NCBI RefSeq assembly: GCF_006715225.1
Contig: NZ_VFMU01000001.1
Span: forward strand, 3,162,001 to 3,226,000
DNA: 64,000 nt
Source of the DNA: Arthrobacter sp. SLBN-112
GTDB taxonomy: Bacteria > Actinomycetota > Actinomycetes > Actinomycetales > Micrococcaceae
Direction: 5' to 3'
Within the stretch, counting starts at the first letter, position 1. The number at the start of each line of letters is the position of its first letter. A model generated the notes under the pieces. That model was given only the letters and a program-made list of their open reading frames with translations, searched no databases and was not told where the DNA came from. Below, piece by piece: positions 27,710-37,444 of the stretch. Made by a program: the position numbers and the translations under genes.

Positions 27710-27794
27710 CGCCTGTCCCCGAAACTTAGCTAGGGTAAAGGACGGGCAGCGCCATCGCGGTGCCGGCGGACAACGAGGAAACGGGGCAGGCTTC

Positions 27795-28718
27795 ATGGCA
27801 GACACGACGGCGGGATCCGGAGCGGATCAGGACGGGCTGGAGCCCGTCAAACCGCTCGAAGCGGAGCTGCTGGTGGTCACCGGAATGTCCGGCGCCGGGC
27901 GGAGCACCGCCGCGGACGCCCTGGAAGACCACGGCTGGTATGTCGTGGAAAACCTCCCGCCCCAGATGCTGGGCACGCTGGCGGAGCTCGTCTCACACGC
28001 CCCGCAATCGATTCCCCGGCTCGCAGTAGTGATCGATGTCCGCAGCAAGGGCCTCTTCGCGGACATCCGCGCGGCCCTGGGGGCTCTCGCCGCGAGCGGG
28101 GTCACCTTCCGTGTCCTGTTCCTTGATGCCAGCGACAACGTCCTGGTCCGGAGATTCGAACAGGGGCGCCGGCCGCACCCGCTGCAGGGCGGTGGACGCA
28201 TCCTGGACGGCATCGCTGCTGAACGCGAGCTGCTGCAGGAACTGCGCGACAGCTCCGACGTCGTCCTGGACACCTCCAACTACAACGTCCACGGCCTGGC
28301 CACCGCCATCACTGAACTGTTCAGCGAAACCGGTCCGGTGGCCCTGCGGCTGAACGTCATGAGCTTTGGCTTCAAATACGGACTGCCGGTGGACGCGAAC
28401 TACGTTGCCGACGTCAGGTTCATTCCCAACCCGCACTGGGTGCCGCAGCTGCGTCCGCAGACCGGCCTGGACAAGGACGTCAGCGACTACGTGCTGGAGG
28501 CCGAGGGCGTCAAGAACTTCGTGGACCGCTACGTCCTGGCCCTGGAACCCGTCCTGGAGGGGTACCGCCGGGAGAACAAGCACTACGCCACGATCGCCGT
28601 CGGCTGCACGGGCGGCAAACATCGCTCCGTGGCCGTTGCAGTGGAGCTGTCCAAGAAACTTGCGCAGTACCCGCGGGTCACGGTGACCACCGCGCACCGG
28701 GATCTGGGCCGCGAATAA
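27795..28718 (+). CDS. rapZ: RNase adapter/nucleotide-binding protein RapZ (YvcJ)
   Basis: The protein is 307 aa. It has an N-terminal P-loop kinase-like domain with Walker [11 protein letters not shown] at about residues 34-43 and a RapZ C-terminal domain with [18 protein letters not shown] and the [11 protein letters not shown] loop (about 272-282). In E. coli RapZ binds glucosamine-6-phosphate and controls the glmS-regulating small RNAs; in Gram-positive bacteria YvcJ is a nucleotide-binding protein of less certain role. The gene sits immediately before yvcK and whiA (TAATG overlap with yvcK), the conserved cassette linking peptidoglycan-precursor sensing and cell division. A weak -10 box TAGGGT lies at 27731-27736. 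Confidence 0.95.
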   Translation: MADTTAGSGADQDGLEPVKPLEAELLVVTGMSGAGRSTAADALEDHGWYVVENLPPQMLGTLAELVSHAPQSIPRLAVVIDVRSKGLFADIRAALGALAASGVTFRVLFLDASDNVLVRRFEQGRRPHPLQGGGRILDGIAAERELLQELRDSSDVVLDTSNYNVHGLATAITELFSETGPVALRLNVMSFGFKYGLPVDANYVADVRFIPNPHWVPQLRPQTGLDKDVSDYVLEAEGVKNFVDRYVLALEPVLEGYRRENKHYATIAVGCTGGKHRSVAVAVELSKKLAQYPRVTVTTAHRDLGRE

Positions 28719-29737
28719 TGGCCCTGTTCACCGGAGCCCTGCCCCTGGTGCCGCCCGCCACCGGCAAGGGCTCGGGCCAGCAGGACAAGGGCCCCAACGT
28801 GGTGGCTTTGGGCGGCGGGCACGGCCTGGCGGCCTCGCTGTCCGCGCTGCGCCTGCTAACCTCCGAACTCACCGCGGTGGTCACGGTGGCGGACGACGGC
28901 GGCTCCTCCGGGCGTCTGCGCGAGGAGTACGGCGTCCTTCCGCCGGGAGACCTCCGGATGGCCCTGTCCGCGCTCTGCGACGACACCGACTGGGGCCGCA
29001 CCTGGCGCGACGTCATGCAGCACCGGTTCCGCGCAGGGAAGGGACCCGGCGGTTCGCTGGACGAGCACGCCATGGGGAACCTGCTGATCGTCACCCTGTG
29101 GGAGCTGCTGGGCGATACCGTTGCCGGGCTCAAATGGGCGGGCGCCCTGCTCGGCGCCCGCGGCCAGGTCCTGCCGATGTCCACCGTCCCGCTCACCATT
29201 GAAGGTGATGTGCGGGTGACCGCCCCGGACGGCGGAACGGCACTGCAGACCATCCACGGCCAGGCGCGGTGCGCGGTGGCCGGTTCGCTCGAGGAAGTCC
29301 GGCTCCTGCCCAAAGCGGCGCCGGCCTGCACGGACGCCTTGACCGCCATTGAGCTGGCGGACTGGGTGGTCCTTGGCCCTGGGTCCTGGTACACCTCAGT
29401 CCTGCCGCACCTGCTCCTGCCGGAGATGCGCCAGGCCCTCTGCAGCACGCCCGCCAAGCGCTGCCTGACCATGAACCTCGCCACGGACACCAAGGAAACC
29501 ACCGGCATGACGGCGGCGGACCACCTCCACGTCCTTCGTCGCTACGCCCCGGAGTTCAGCGTGGACGTGGTCCTGGCCGACCCCACGTCCGTACCGGACC
29601 GGCAGGAGTTCGAGAAGGCAGCCGGCATGATCGGGGCAGAGGTGGTCTTGGGTAAAGTAGGGGCGTCGGGACGCCGCCCTGTCCACGAGCCGCTGCGGCT
29701 GGCGACGGCGTACCAGGACATTTTTGGGAACAGTTAG
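28718..29737 (+). CDS. yvcK: YvcK/CuvA family UDP-sugar-binding protein (gluconeogenesis factor)
   Basis: The protein is 339 aa. It is a CofD-like/YvcK-fold protein with VVALGGGHGLAASLSALR at about residues 27-44, VADDGGSSGRLREE (about 59-72), GDLRMALSAL and GPGSWYTSVLPHLL. The family binds UDP-GlcNAc-type nucleotide sugars and is needed for correct morphology on gluconeogenic carbon in Bacillus and for cell-wall homeostasis in mycobacteria. The ATG shares its A with the last base of the rapZ stop (TAATG), so translation is coupled; whiA follows 9 nt after its stop. The first ~25 residues are a variable, Gly/Pro-rich lead. Confidence 0.95.
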   Translation: MALFTGALPLVPPATGKGSGQQDKGPNVVALGGGHGLAASLSALRLLTSELTAVVTVADDGGSSGRLREEYGVLPPGDLRMALSALCDDTDWGRTWRDVMQHRFRAGKGPGGSLDEHAMGNLLIVTLWELLGDTVAGLKWAGALLGARGQVLPMSTVPLTIEGDVRVTAPDGGTALQTIHGQARCAVAGSLEEVRLLPKAAPACTDALTAIELADWVVLGPGSWYTSVLPHLLLPEMRQALCSTPAKRCLTMNLATDTKETTGMTAADHLHVLRRYAPEFSVDVVLADPTSVPDRQEFEKAAGMIGAEVVLGKVGASGRRPVHEPLRLATAYQDIFGNS

Positions 29738-29746
29738 GAAGGTGCC

Positions 29747-30727
29747 ATGGCACTGACAGCATCAGTCAAGGAAGAACTGTCCCGTCTGGACATCAAGAAG
29801 TCATCAGTGCGCAAGGCCGAAGTCTCCGCCATGCTCCGGTTCGCCGGGGGACTGCACATTATTTCCGGCCGGATCGTGATCGAGGCGGAAGTCGACCTCG
29901 CCTCGACGGCCCGCAGGCTCCGGGCCGCGATCGCCGAGGTCTACGGACACCAGAGCGAGATCATCGTGGTGTCGGCCGGCGGACTCCGGCGCGCCAGCCG
30001 CTACGTGGTCCGCGTGGTCCGGGACGGCGAGGCGCTTGCCCGCCAGACCGGTCTCCTGGACGGCCGGGGACGCCCCGTGCGCGGCCTGCCGTCCGCCGTC
30101 GTCAACGGGTCCGCGGCAGATGCCGAAGCCGTATGGCGCGGAGCCTTCTTGGCCCACGGCTCACTCACGGAGCCTGGCCGGTCATCTTCGCTTGAGGTCA
30201 CCTGCCCGGGGCCGGAATCGGCGCTGGCCCTGGTGGGCGCGGCCCGCCGGCTGGACATCCAGGCCAAGGCCCGGGAAGTCAGGGGAGTGGACCGCGTGGT
30301 CATCCGTGACGGCGACACCATTGCCGCGCTCCTGACCCGCATGGGAGCGCACGACGCGCTGATGGTGTGGGAGGAACGCCGTATGCGCAAGGAGGTCAGG
30401 GCCACCGCCAACCGGCTCGCCAACTTCGACGACGCCAACCTACGGCGTTCCGCGCAGGCAGCAGTGGCCGCAGGGGCAAGGGTGGACCGGGCGCTGGAGA
30501 TCCTGGGCGATGACGTTCCGGACCACCTCAAGTACGCGGGCGAACTGCGGGTGGCGCACAAACAGGCAAGCCTGGACGAGCTGGGCCGCCTTGCCGATCC
30601 GGTCATGACCAAGGACGCAATTGCCGGCAGGATCCGCCGCTTGCTGGCCATGGCGGACAAACGCGCGCTTGACCTGGGCATTCCCGGAACGGACGCCAAT
30701 GTGACGCCCGAAATGCTGGACGAGTAA
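29747..30727 (+). CDS. whiA: DNA-binding protein WhiA
   Basis: The protein is 326 aa. It has a degenerate LAGLIDADG homing-endonuclease-like N-terminal fold (about residues 1-210) and a C-terminal helix-turn-helix ([22 protein letters not shown] region, about 277-300). In Streptomyces WhiA works with WhiB to activate cell-division and sporulation genes; in non-sporulating actinobacteria and Firmicutes it influences division and chromosome segregation. The ribosome binding site AGGAAGG precedes the ATG at 29747. It is the last gene of the rapZ-yvcK-whiA group. Length and architecture are normal. Confidence 0.97.
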   Translation: MALTASVKEELSRLDIKKSSVRKAEVSAMLRFAGGLHIISGRIVIEAEVDLASTARRLRAAIAEVYGHQSEIIVVSAGGLRRASRYVVRVVRDGEALARQTGLLDGRGRPVRGLPSAVVNGSAADAEAVWRGAFLAHGSLTEPGRSSSLEVTCPGPESALALVGAARRLDIQAKAREVRGVDRVVIRDGDTIAALLTRMGAHDALMVWEERRMRKEVRATANRLANFDDANLRRSAQAAVAAGARVDRALEILGDDVPDHLKYAGELRVAHKQASLDELGRLADPVMTKDAIAGRIRRLLAMADKRALDLGIPGTDANVTPEMLDE

Positions 30728-30735
30728 CCGCCCCA

Positions 30736-30741
30736 TAGAAT
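30736..30741 (+). promoter_or_regulatory. -10 box of sodA
   Basis: TAGAAT lies 9 bp after the whiA stop codon and would give a leader of about 80 nt for sodA. No clear -35 hexamer is visible. Confidence 0.45.
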
Positions 30742-30828
30742 CAAAAATAATTCCGGGCACCAGCTGTCCGGATGCACAATCCGAGAGTTACCAACCGGGC
30801 CTGCGGGTCCACGATATTGGAGGATTTT

Positions 30829-31455
30829 GTGACCGAGTACGTTTTGCCGGAACTCAGCTACGACTACGCCGCCCTCGAACCGCACATCTCTGCGCGGATC
30901 ATGGAACTGCACCACAGCAAGCACCACGCCACCTACGTGGCCGGCGCCAACAACGCCCTGGCCCAGCTGGCCGAGGCGCGCGAAAAGGGCGACTTCGCCA
31001 ACATCAACCGCCTCTCCAAGGACCTCGCGTTCCACACCGGCGGCCACATCAACCACTCTGTGTTCTGGAAGAACCTCTCCCCGGACGGCGGCGACAAGCC
31101 CGAGGGCGAGCTCGCGGCCGCCATCGACGACGCCTTCGGCTCCTTCGATGCCTTCCGTGCACAGTTCTCCGCCGCGGCACTTGGCCTGCAGGGCTCCGGC
31201 TGGGGCTTCCTGGCCTACGAACCCATCGGCGGCAACCTGGTCATCGAGCAGCTCTACGACCAGCAGGGCAACACGGCACTGGGCACCACCCCGCTGCTGA
31301 TGCTGGACATGTGGGAGCACGCCTTCTACCTGGACTACGTGAACGTGAAGGCCGACTACGTCAAGGCGTTCTGGAACATCGTCAACTGGGCGGACGTCGC
31401 CCAGCGCTTCGAGGCAGCACGCACCAACGCCACGGGCCTCATCACCCTCCCGTAG
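30829..31455 (+). CDS. sodA: Superoxide dismutase, Fe/Mn family
   Basis: This 208-aa protein starts at GTG 30829, with GGAGG 5 nt upstream; an ATG-led longer frame from 30772 adds only unconserved residues. The metal ligands are visible as the His in ELHHSKHH, the His in [10 protein letters not shown], and the Asp and His of [11 protein letters not shown]. It dismutates superoxide to hydrogen peroxide and oxygen in the cytosol. The preference for Mn or Fe cannot be decided confidently from sequence. It is monocistronic, between whiA and a strong terminator. The nearby Mn-riboswitch-controlled terC belongs to a separate unit but shares the Mn/oxidative-stress theme. Confidence 0.97.
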   Translation: MTEYVLPELSYDYAALEPHISARIMELHHSKHHATYVAGANNALAQLAEAREKGDFANINRLSKDLAFHTGGHINHSVFWKNLSPDGGDKPEGELAAAIDDAFGSFDAFRAQFSAAALGLQGSGWGFLAYEPIGGNLVIEQLYDQQGNTALGTTPLLMLDMWEHAFYLDYVNVKADYVKAFWNIVNWADVAQRFEAARTNATGLITLP

Positions 31456-31520
31456 TGACCGGCGTTATGCCCCGCTGTAACAAACTTCACATTCGGACTT
31501 AAATCGGCCGGGATGTGGAC

Positions 31521-31550
31521 GGTCCGCCCCCGCACTTGCGGGGGCGGACC
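31521..31550 (+). terminator. Intrinsic terminator of sodA
   Basis: A perfect 13-bp GC-rich stem (31521-31533 with 31538-31550) closes an ACTT loop. The tail has few T residues. Confidence 0.75.
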
Positions 31551-31560
31551 CAGTTAAACG

Positions 31561-31566
31561 TAAGAT
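31561..31566 (+). promoter_or_regulatory. Possible -10 box of the gap operon
   Basis: TAAGAT would place the transcript start near 31571-31573, at the base of the hairpin 31571-31617. A TTGCGG at 31536-31541, inside the sodA terminator, is a weak -35 candidate with 19-bp spacing. Confidence 0.4.
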
Positions 31567-31570
31567 AGGT

Positions 31571-31617
31571 CACGGAAGGCGGTTAGCCTTCAGCAATGAG
31601 GCTGGTCGCCCTCCGTG
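31571..31617 (+). promoter_or_regulatory. Long stem-loop in the gap leader
   Basis: Arms 31571-31589 and 31599-31617 pair at 18 of 19 positions (three of them G-U, one A-C mismatch) around a 9-nt loop. No T run follows, so it is not an ordinary terminator. If the -10 box at 31561 is used, the gap mRNA would begin with this hairpin. A second small hairpin, GTGCTT-CTGA-AAGCAC (31683-31698), lies directly before the gap ribosome binding site. Confidence 0.65.
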
Positions 31618-31621
31618 TTAA

Positions 31622-32725
<1,104 letters not shown>

Positions 32726-32735
32726 GGTTAGACAC

Positions 32736-33962
32736 ATGACATCTCACACCCTCAACGAACTGATCGCTGAAGGTGTCCGCGGGCGGTACATTCTGGTTCG
32801 AAGTGACCTGAATGTGCCGCTCGACGGCTCTACAGTCACTGATGATGGCCGTATCAAGGCCTCCCTGCCAGTGCTGCAAAAGCTCACGGACGCCGGTGCC
32901 CGCGTGCTGGTTACAGCCCACCTCGGACGCCCCAAGGGCGCCCCGGAAGACAAGTACTCCCTCCGCCCCGCAGTGGACCGCCTCGCCGAACTGGCGGGCT
33001 TCAAGGTCACCCTGGCTGCCGACACCGTCGGCGATGCCGCCAAGGCGGCCGCCGCAACCCTGCAGGACGGCGAGGCCCTTGTCCTCGAGAACGTCCGCTT
33101 CGACGCCCGCGAGACCAGCAAGGATGACGCTGAACGCGGAACCTTCGCGGATGAACTCGTGGCATTGACCGGCGGCAACGGCGCCTACGTGGACGACGCC
33201 TTCGGTGCCGTCCACCGCAAGCATGCCAGTGTCTACGACGTCGCCACCCGGCTCCCGTCATACCAGGGCGACCTGGTGCACACCGAGGTGGAAGTCCTCC
33301 GGAAGCTGACCACTGACACCCAGCGTCCCTACGTGGTGGTGCTCGGCGGGTCCAAGGTCTCGGACAAGCTTGCAGTGATCGACAACCTGATCGGCAAGGC
33401 TGACACCATCCTGGTGGGCGGCGGCATGCTCTTCACGTTCCTGGCGGCAGCCGGCCACAAGGTTGGCTCGAGCCTCCTTGAGGAGGACCAGATCCCTGTC
33501 GTCAAGGACTACCTGAAGCGCGCAGCCGACGCCGGAACCGAATTCGTGGTGCCCACGGACGTGGTGGTGGCAGAGAAGTTCGCTGCCGACGCCAAGCACG
33601 AAACCGTGGCGGCAGACGCGATTGAAGGCAGCAGCTTCGGCGCCCAGGGCATCGGCCTGGACATTGGGCCCGATACCGCGGCTGCCTTTTCCGAACGGAT
33701 CAAGGGCGCGCGGACGGTCTTCTGGAACGGTCCCATGGGCGTCTTCGAGTTCGCCGCGTTCTCGGCAGGTACCCGTGCCATCGCGCAGGCCCTGACCGAA
33801 ACTGAGGGATTCACCGTGGTGGGCGGCGGCGATTCTGCTGCCGCAGTGCGGACACTGGGATTCAGTGATGACCAGTTCGGCCATATTTCCACCGGCGGCG
33901 GTGCCAGCCTTGAGTACCTTGAAGGCAAGGAACTGCCCGGCCTGAGCGTCCTGGACCGCTAG
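32736..33962 (+). CDS. pgk: Phosphoglycerate kinase
   Basis: The protein is 408 aa from ATG 32736; the frame stays open further upstream, but conservation starts here ([23 protein letters not shown]). The substrate-binding N-domain has [10 protein letters not shown] and TAHLGRPKG; the nucleotide domain has [19 protein letters not shown] and GGGDSAAAV. It transfers phosphate from 1,3-bisphosphoglycerate to ADP. It lies 10 bp downstream of gap. No good ribosome binding site is visible, which agrees with translational coupling or with the leaderless internal -10 box at 32723. Confidence 0.98.
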   Translation: MTSHTLNELIAEGVRGRYILVRSDLNVPLDGSTVTDDGRIKASLPVLQKLTDAGARVLVTAHLGRPKGAPEDKYSLRPAVDRLAELAGFKVTLAADTVGDAAKAAAATLQDGEALVLENVRFDARETSKDDAERGTFADELVALTGGNGAYVDDAFGAVHRKHASVYDVATRLPSYQGDLVHTEVEVLRKLTTDTQRPYVVVLGGSKVSDKLAVIDNLIGKADTILVGGGMLFTFLAAAGHKVGSSLLEEDQIPVVKDYLKRAADAGTEFVVPTDVVVAEKFAADAKHETVAADAIEGSSFGAQGIGLDIGPDTAAAFSERIKGARTVFWNGPMGVFEFAAFSAGTRAIAQALTETEGFTVVGGGDSAAAVRTLGFSDDQFGHISTGGGASLEYLEGKELPGLSVLDR

Positions 33963-34020
33963 AAGCAGGCCGGTAAGACCACCGCTGCTGACCACAAGCA
34001 ACCGGACTTCACAGTCCTCC

Positions 34021-34053
34021 GGCCGGCAGGTTGCCCGCGGCAGCCTGCCGGCC
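34021..34053 (+). other. Inverted repeat between pgk and tpiA
   Basis: GGCCGGCAGG (34021-34030) and CCTGCCGGCC (34044-34053) form a perfect 10-bp stem around a 13-nt loop, just 22 bp before the tpiA ribosome binding site. It could be an mRNA-processing or attenuation structure that tunes tpiA relative to pgk. No T run follows. Confidence 0.6.
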
Positions 34054-34084
34054 GCACCCATATCAAGAACTTTTTGGAGATTAC

Positions 34085-34900
34085 GTGACTACGTCAACGA
34101 ACGGCGCTTTTGACCGCAAGCCCTTCATCGCGGGCAACTGGAAAATGAACATGGACCACGTGCAGGGCATCACGCTCCTGCAGAAGCTGGCCTGGACCCT
34201 CTCCGACGCCAAGCACGACTACAGCCGCGTTGAGGTGGCCGTCTTCCCGCCGTTCACGGACCTCCGCGGTGTCCAGACCCTGGTCCAGGGCGACGACCTG
34301 CAGGTCGCCTACGGTGGCCAGGACCTGTCGCAGTTCGACTCGGGAGCCTACACCGGTGACATCTCGGGGCAGTTCCTGAACAAGCTCGGCTGCAAGTACG
34401 TCCTGGTAGGCCACAGCGAACGCCGGACCATCCACAACGAATCCGACGAGGTCCTCAACGCCAAGGTCAAAGCTGCCTTCAAGCACAACCTGGTTCCCGT
34501 GCTCTGCGTCGGCGAAGGCCTGGAGATCCGCCAGGCCGGAACGCACGTGGACCACACGCTGCAGCAGCTCCGCGCCGGCGTGGCCGGGCTCACCAACGAG
34601 CAGGCCGCCGAACTGGTGGTAGCCTACGAACCCGTTTGGGCGATCGGCACCGGCGAAGTGGCAGGACCGGAGGACGCCCAGGAAATGTGCGCCGCCATCC
34701 GCGCCGAGCTGGAGTCGCTGTTCGGAGCGGAAACGGCCGGCAAAACCCGCCTGCTCTACGGCGGCTCGGTGAAGGCCAACAACGCGGCCGCGATCCTTCA
34801 GGAACGCGACGTGGACGGTCTGCTGGTGGGCGGCGCAAGCCTGGACCCGGCCGAGTTTGCTAATATTGTCAGGTTCGAGAGCCACCTGGTCACGGACTAG
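34085..34900 (+). CDS. tpiA: Triosephosphate isomerase
   Basis: This 271-aa TIM barrel starts at GTG 34085, with GGAGA 4 nt upstream. Catalytic residues are visible: the Asn-Lys pair in AGNWKMN (about residues 16-22), the His of VGHSERR and the Glu of [12 protein letters not shown]. The phosphate-binding loop GGASLDP is near the C-terminus. It interconverts dihydroxyacetone phosphate and glyceraldehyde-3-phosphate. It is third in the gap-pgk-tpiA-secG order typical of actinobacteria. Confidence 0.98.
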   Translation: MTTSTNGAFDRKPFIAGNWKMNMDHVQGITLLQKLAWTLSDAKHDYSRVEVAVFPPFTDLRGVQTLVQGDDLQVAYGGQDLSQFDSGAYTGDISGQFLNKLGCKYVLVGHSERRTIHNESDEVLNAKVKAAFKHNLVPVLCVGEGLEIRQAGTHVDHTLQQLRAGVAGLTNEQAAELVVAYEPVWAIGTGEVAGPEDAQEMCAAIRAELESLFGAETAGKTRLLYGGSVKANNAAAILQERDVDGLLVGGASLDPAEFANIVRFESHLVTD

Positions 34901-34948
34901 TCCGTAGCCAGCCAATACTCCCGCAATCCCAACTTCTGAAAGGCCGTC

Positions 34949-35206
34949 GTGGACGTTCTTCATGTCATTCTGCAGATCCTCTTGGGGATCACCAGCCTCC
35001 TTCTGACGCTGCTGATCCTCCTGCACAAGGGACGCGGCGGCGGGTTGTCCGATATGTTCGGCGGCGGCATGAGCTCGGGCCTCAGCTCTTCAGGTGTGGC
35101 AGAACGAAACCTCAATCGCTTCACCATCATCCTGGGCGTCACCTGGGGCGTGGTGATCATTGCCCTCGGCCTGATCATGCGGTTCAGCGGGACCGGGGAT
35201 TCCTGA
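34949..35206 (+). CDS. secG: Preprotein translocase subunit SecG
   Basis: This 85-aa protein starts at GTG 34949, with GAAAGG upstream. It has two hydrophobic helices (about residues 3-22 and 54-75) separated by the Gly-rich SecG loop GRGGGLSDMFGGGMSS (about 28-43). SecG associates with SecYE in the membrane and assists protein export. It ends the glycolytic operon, as in mycobacteria, and is followed by a strong terminator. Confidence 0.96.
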   Translation: MDVLHVILQILLGITSLLLTLLILLHKGRGGGLSDMFGGGMSSGLSSSGVAERNLNRFTIILGVTWGVVIIALGLIMRFSGTGDS

Positions 35207-35260
35207 CCCCTGCTGGACAAGGTCCTTTAGGCCCTGCCGGTCATTAGGCCTGCGAATTAG

Positions 35261-35300
35261 ACTGTGGCTGTCGGTTTACCCGGCAGCCACAGTCTTGTTT
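35261..35300 (+). terminator. Terminator of the gap-pgk-tpiA-secG operon
   Basis: A 14-position stem (35261-35274 with 35280-35293, one G-U pair) closes a TTTAC loop and is followed by CTTGTTT. Confidence 0.88.
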
Positions 35301-35343
35301 AAGCTGCAGGTCCGCCGGCGCTCCCTTCGAGGCAGGAGTCGTT

Positions 35344-35742
35344 ATGGTCCACCCATCATCCGGGTTCCGGGGCACCCGCGCCGGCGTGACGGCAGGGTCC
35401 GGTTCGAGCCTGCAGTCCACCGACGCCTCGCCGTCACGTCCGCTTCCGCGGATCCGCGTGTCCTATTGGTGCGCCAAGGGGCACGAGACGCAGCCCGTGT
35501 TCCTGAAGATGCCGGAGGACCAGATTCCCACGATGTGGGACTGCAGGCGCTGCGGTGCTCCTGCTTCCCGGGACGGCCGTGCCGCGGCAGCTGACGACCC
35601 CTTCGACGACGGCTACAAAAGCCACCTGGAATACGTTAAAGAACGGCGCTCCGGCCAGGACGCCGAAGCTGTCCTGGCCGGAGCGCTGGAAAAATTACGC
35701 GCCCGCGGCGTCCTTCCGGACCAACTGCTGCGGGACCCGTGA
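35344..35742 (+). CDS. rbpA: RNA polymerase-binding protein RbpA
   Basis: This 132-aa actinobacterial transcription factor starts at ATG 35344, with AGGAG 5 nt upstream. It has a variable N-terminal tail (about 1-35), the core beta domain with a zinc-site-like pattern (WCAKGHE, then CRRCGAP), the basic linker and the C-terminal sigma-interaction helix (YKSHLEYVKERRS, about 91-103) followed by an extra helical tail. RbpA stabilises open complexes formed by principal sigma factors. It is somewhat longer than the ~110-125 aa usual for the family. Its 3' end overlaps the convergent pgl gene by 48 bp. Confidence 0.92.
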   Translation: MVHPSSGFRGTRAGVTAGSGSSLQSTDASPSRPLPRIRVSYWCAKGHETQPVFLKMPEDQIPTMWDCRRCGAPASRDGRAAAADDPFDDGYKSHLEYVKERRSGQDAEAVLAGALEKLRARGVLPDQLLRDP

Positions 35743-36513
35743 GGCGGCGTTCTCGTCGATCAGCCACAGGGTACGGGACGTTCCCCGGGGACCGGAGGCC
35801 GGTACCTGAACCGGGTTGGCTCCAGCCAGTGCCAGTCCCACCGCACCTGCCTTGTCTTCCCCGGCCACAACCATCCATACCTCCGCCGCCGTATTAATGG
35901 CAGGCAGGGTAAGGGAGATCCGCAGCGGCGGCGGCTTGGGCGAGTTCCTGACGCCCACCACCGTGCGCTCCTTTTCACGGATGCCGGCCTGTTCCGGGAA
36001 CAGTGATGCAATATGTGCGTCAGGTCCTACGCCGAGCAGCACCACATCCAGCCGGGGGAGTGCGGAGGGTTCCTCCGGCCGGTCGTCGGACATGTCAGCC
36101 GCATGCTCGGCTGCAGCAGCTTCCCGCAACCGGCGTGCGTAGTCCTCGGCGGCTTCTTCCGGGGTGTCGAAATCATCTGCGGAACCAGGGGAGTGCACCC
36201 GGTCCGGGTCCACGGGAATGTGGGACAGCAACGCGTCGAACGCCTGCCTGGTGTTCCGCTCAGGATCGGCGGACCCCACGAAACGTTCGTCACCCCACCA
36301 GAAGTTGACCTTGGACCAGTCGACGGCGGGCGCTGCCGGCGAATCCGCAACAGCCTTCAACGTGCCAATCCCCACGGTTCCCCCGGTTAGCACCACGGTG
36401 GCTTCGCCGTACTTGTCCTGTACATCAACGAGCTTGGTGATCAGGCGTGCCGCGATGGCGGCCATGAGGACTGACGAATCCGGATGGATGCTTACTCGTG
36501 GGTCAACGCTCAC
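35695..36513 (-). CDS. pgl: 6-phosphogluconolactonase
   Basis: This 272-aa protein starts at GTG 36513, overlapping the end of opcA by 11 bp, with AAGGAG upstream inside opcA. Family landmarks are VLTGGTVGIGTLKAV (about residues 40-54), NFWWGDERFV (about 70-79) and GVGPDAHIASLFP (about 161-173). It hydrolyses 6-phosphogluconolactone to 6-phosphogluconate. It is the last gene of the tkt-tal-pgi-zwf-opcA-pgl operon and acts immediately after Zwf. Confidence 0.96.
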   Translation of the reverse strand: MSVDPRVSIHPDSSVLMAAIAARLITKLVDVQDKYGEATVVLTGGTVGIGTLKAVADSPAAPAVDWSKVNFWWGDERFVGSADPERNTRQAFDALLSHIPVDPDRVHSPGSADDFDTPEEAAEDYARRLREAAAAEHAADMSDDRPEEPSALPRLDVVLLGVGPDAHIASLFPEQAGIREKERTVVGVRNSPKPPPLRISLTLPAINTAAEVWMVVAGEDKAGAVGLALAGANPVQVPASGPRGTSRTLWLIDENAASRVPQQLVRKDAAGA

Positions 36514-37444
36514 TGGGTCGGACGCTCCTTAGATTGGTACGTGGCAGTCCAATAGTAATCACTTCCCCAAAGACTTCGTCCGGGTCGAGGCGGCGGAGTT
36601 CTTCGGCGAGGCAGTCGCGGAGGCTGCGCCGTGGCAGCGAGATGCGCTGGGCGGGCTGGCCTGGTTGGGTCAGCTCCGCCACGGAGAGTCCGGGGCGGAA
36701 GAGCTGGACGTCACCGCCGGGGCGGGTGAGCCGGACGCGGCGGATGCCGGTTCCGGCGGGGTCCGCGACGATGGTGACTGGGGCATCCAGGGTCAGGGTG
36801 AGCCACGCTGCGAGCAGGATGGTGGACGGTGAGTCCGAGGCGCCTTCGACCGCGACGGCCGTGACCGGGGAGGAGTCCACCCCATCCAGGGCCGCAGCGA
36901 GCTGGATCCGCCAGTTGGTCAGCCGGGTCCAGGCGAGGTCGGTGTCGCCGGCCTTGTAGGTGCCGTGGATCCGTTCCAATGCCGCCTGGGGGTCCGGTTC
37001 GTTGGCGGAGTCGGTGATCCTGCGGTGCGCGATCGCACCGATGGAGGTTTCGCAGGCGTTCTCCGGGGCACCGTGCGGCCACCAGGCCACGATCGGGGCG
37101 TCCGGAAGCAGCAGCGCGGCCACCAGGGACTCGGACTCGTGGGCCAGCTGGCCGTAGCCGCGCAGGACGATGACTTCCGAGGCGCCGGCGTCCCCGCCGA
37201 CCCGGATCTGGGCGTCGAGCCGGTCCTCGCTATCTTTCCCGGCGTCGGCCAGGACGATGATCCGGCAGGGGTGTTCCCGGCTGGCGTCGTTCGCGGCCTC
37301 GATTGCTTCTTCCTCAAGGCCGGACTTGGTCACCACCACCAGGGTCAGGACCCGGCCCAGGGCAATCACGCCGCCCTGCTCGCGCAGGGCCATGAGTTTC
37401 TTGGACACCTTCGATGTGGTGGTGTCGGGCAGGTTAACGATCAT
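36503..37444 (-). CDS. opcA: Glucose-6-phosphate dehydrogenase assembly protein OpcA
   Basis: The protein is 313 aa. It matches the actinobacterial/cyanobacterial OpcA family, which is needed for full activity of glucose-6-phosphate dehydrogenase. Visible conserved segments are the N-terminal TSKVSKKLMALREQGG and a WWPHGAPENAC segment around residue 120. Its ATG overlaps the zwf stop (ATGA), and it overlaps pgl at its other end, so zwf, opcA and pgl are tightly coupled. No enzymatic motif is seen; a scaffold role is expected. Confidence 0.95.
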   Translation of the reverse strand: MIVNLPDTTTSKVSKKLMALREQGGVIALGRVLTLVVVTKSGLEEEAIEAANDASREHPCRIIVLADAGKDSEDRLDAQIRVGGDAGASEVIVLRGYGQLAHESESLVAALLLPDAPIVAWWPHGAPENACETSIGAIAHRRITDSANEPDPQAALERIHGTYKAGDTDLAWTRLTNWRIQLAAALDGVDSSPVTAVAVEGASDSPSTILLAAWLTLTLDAPVTIVADPAGTGIRRVRLTRPGGDVQLFRPGLSVAELTQPGQPAQRISLPRRSLRDCLAEELRRLDPDEVFGEVITIGLPRTNLRSVRPSER

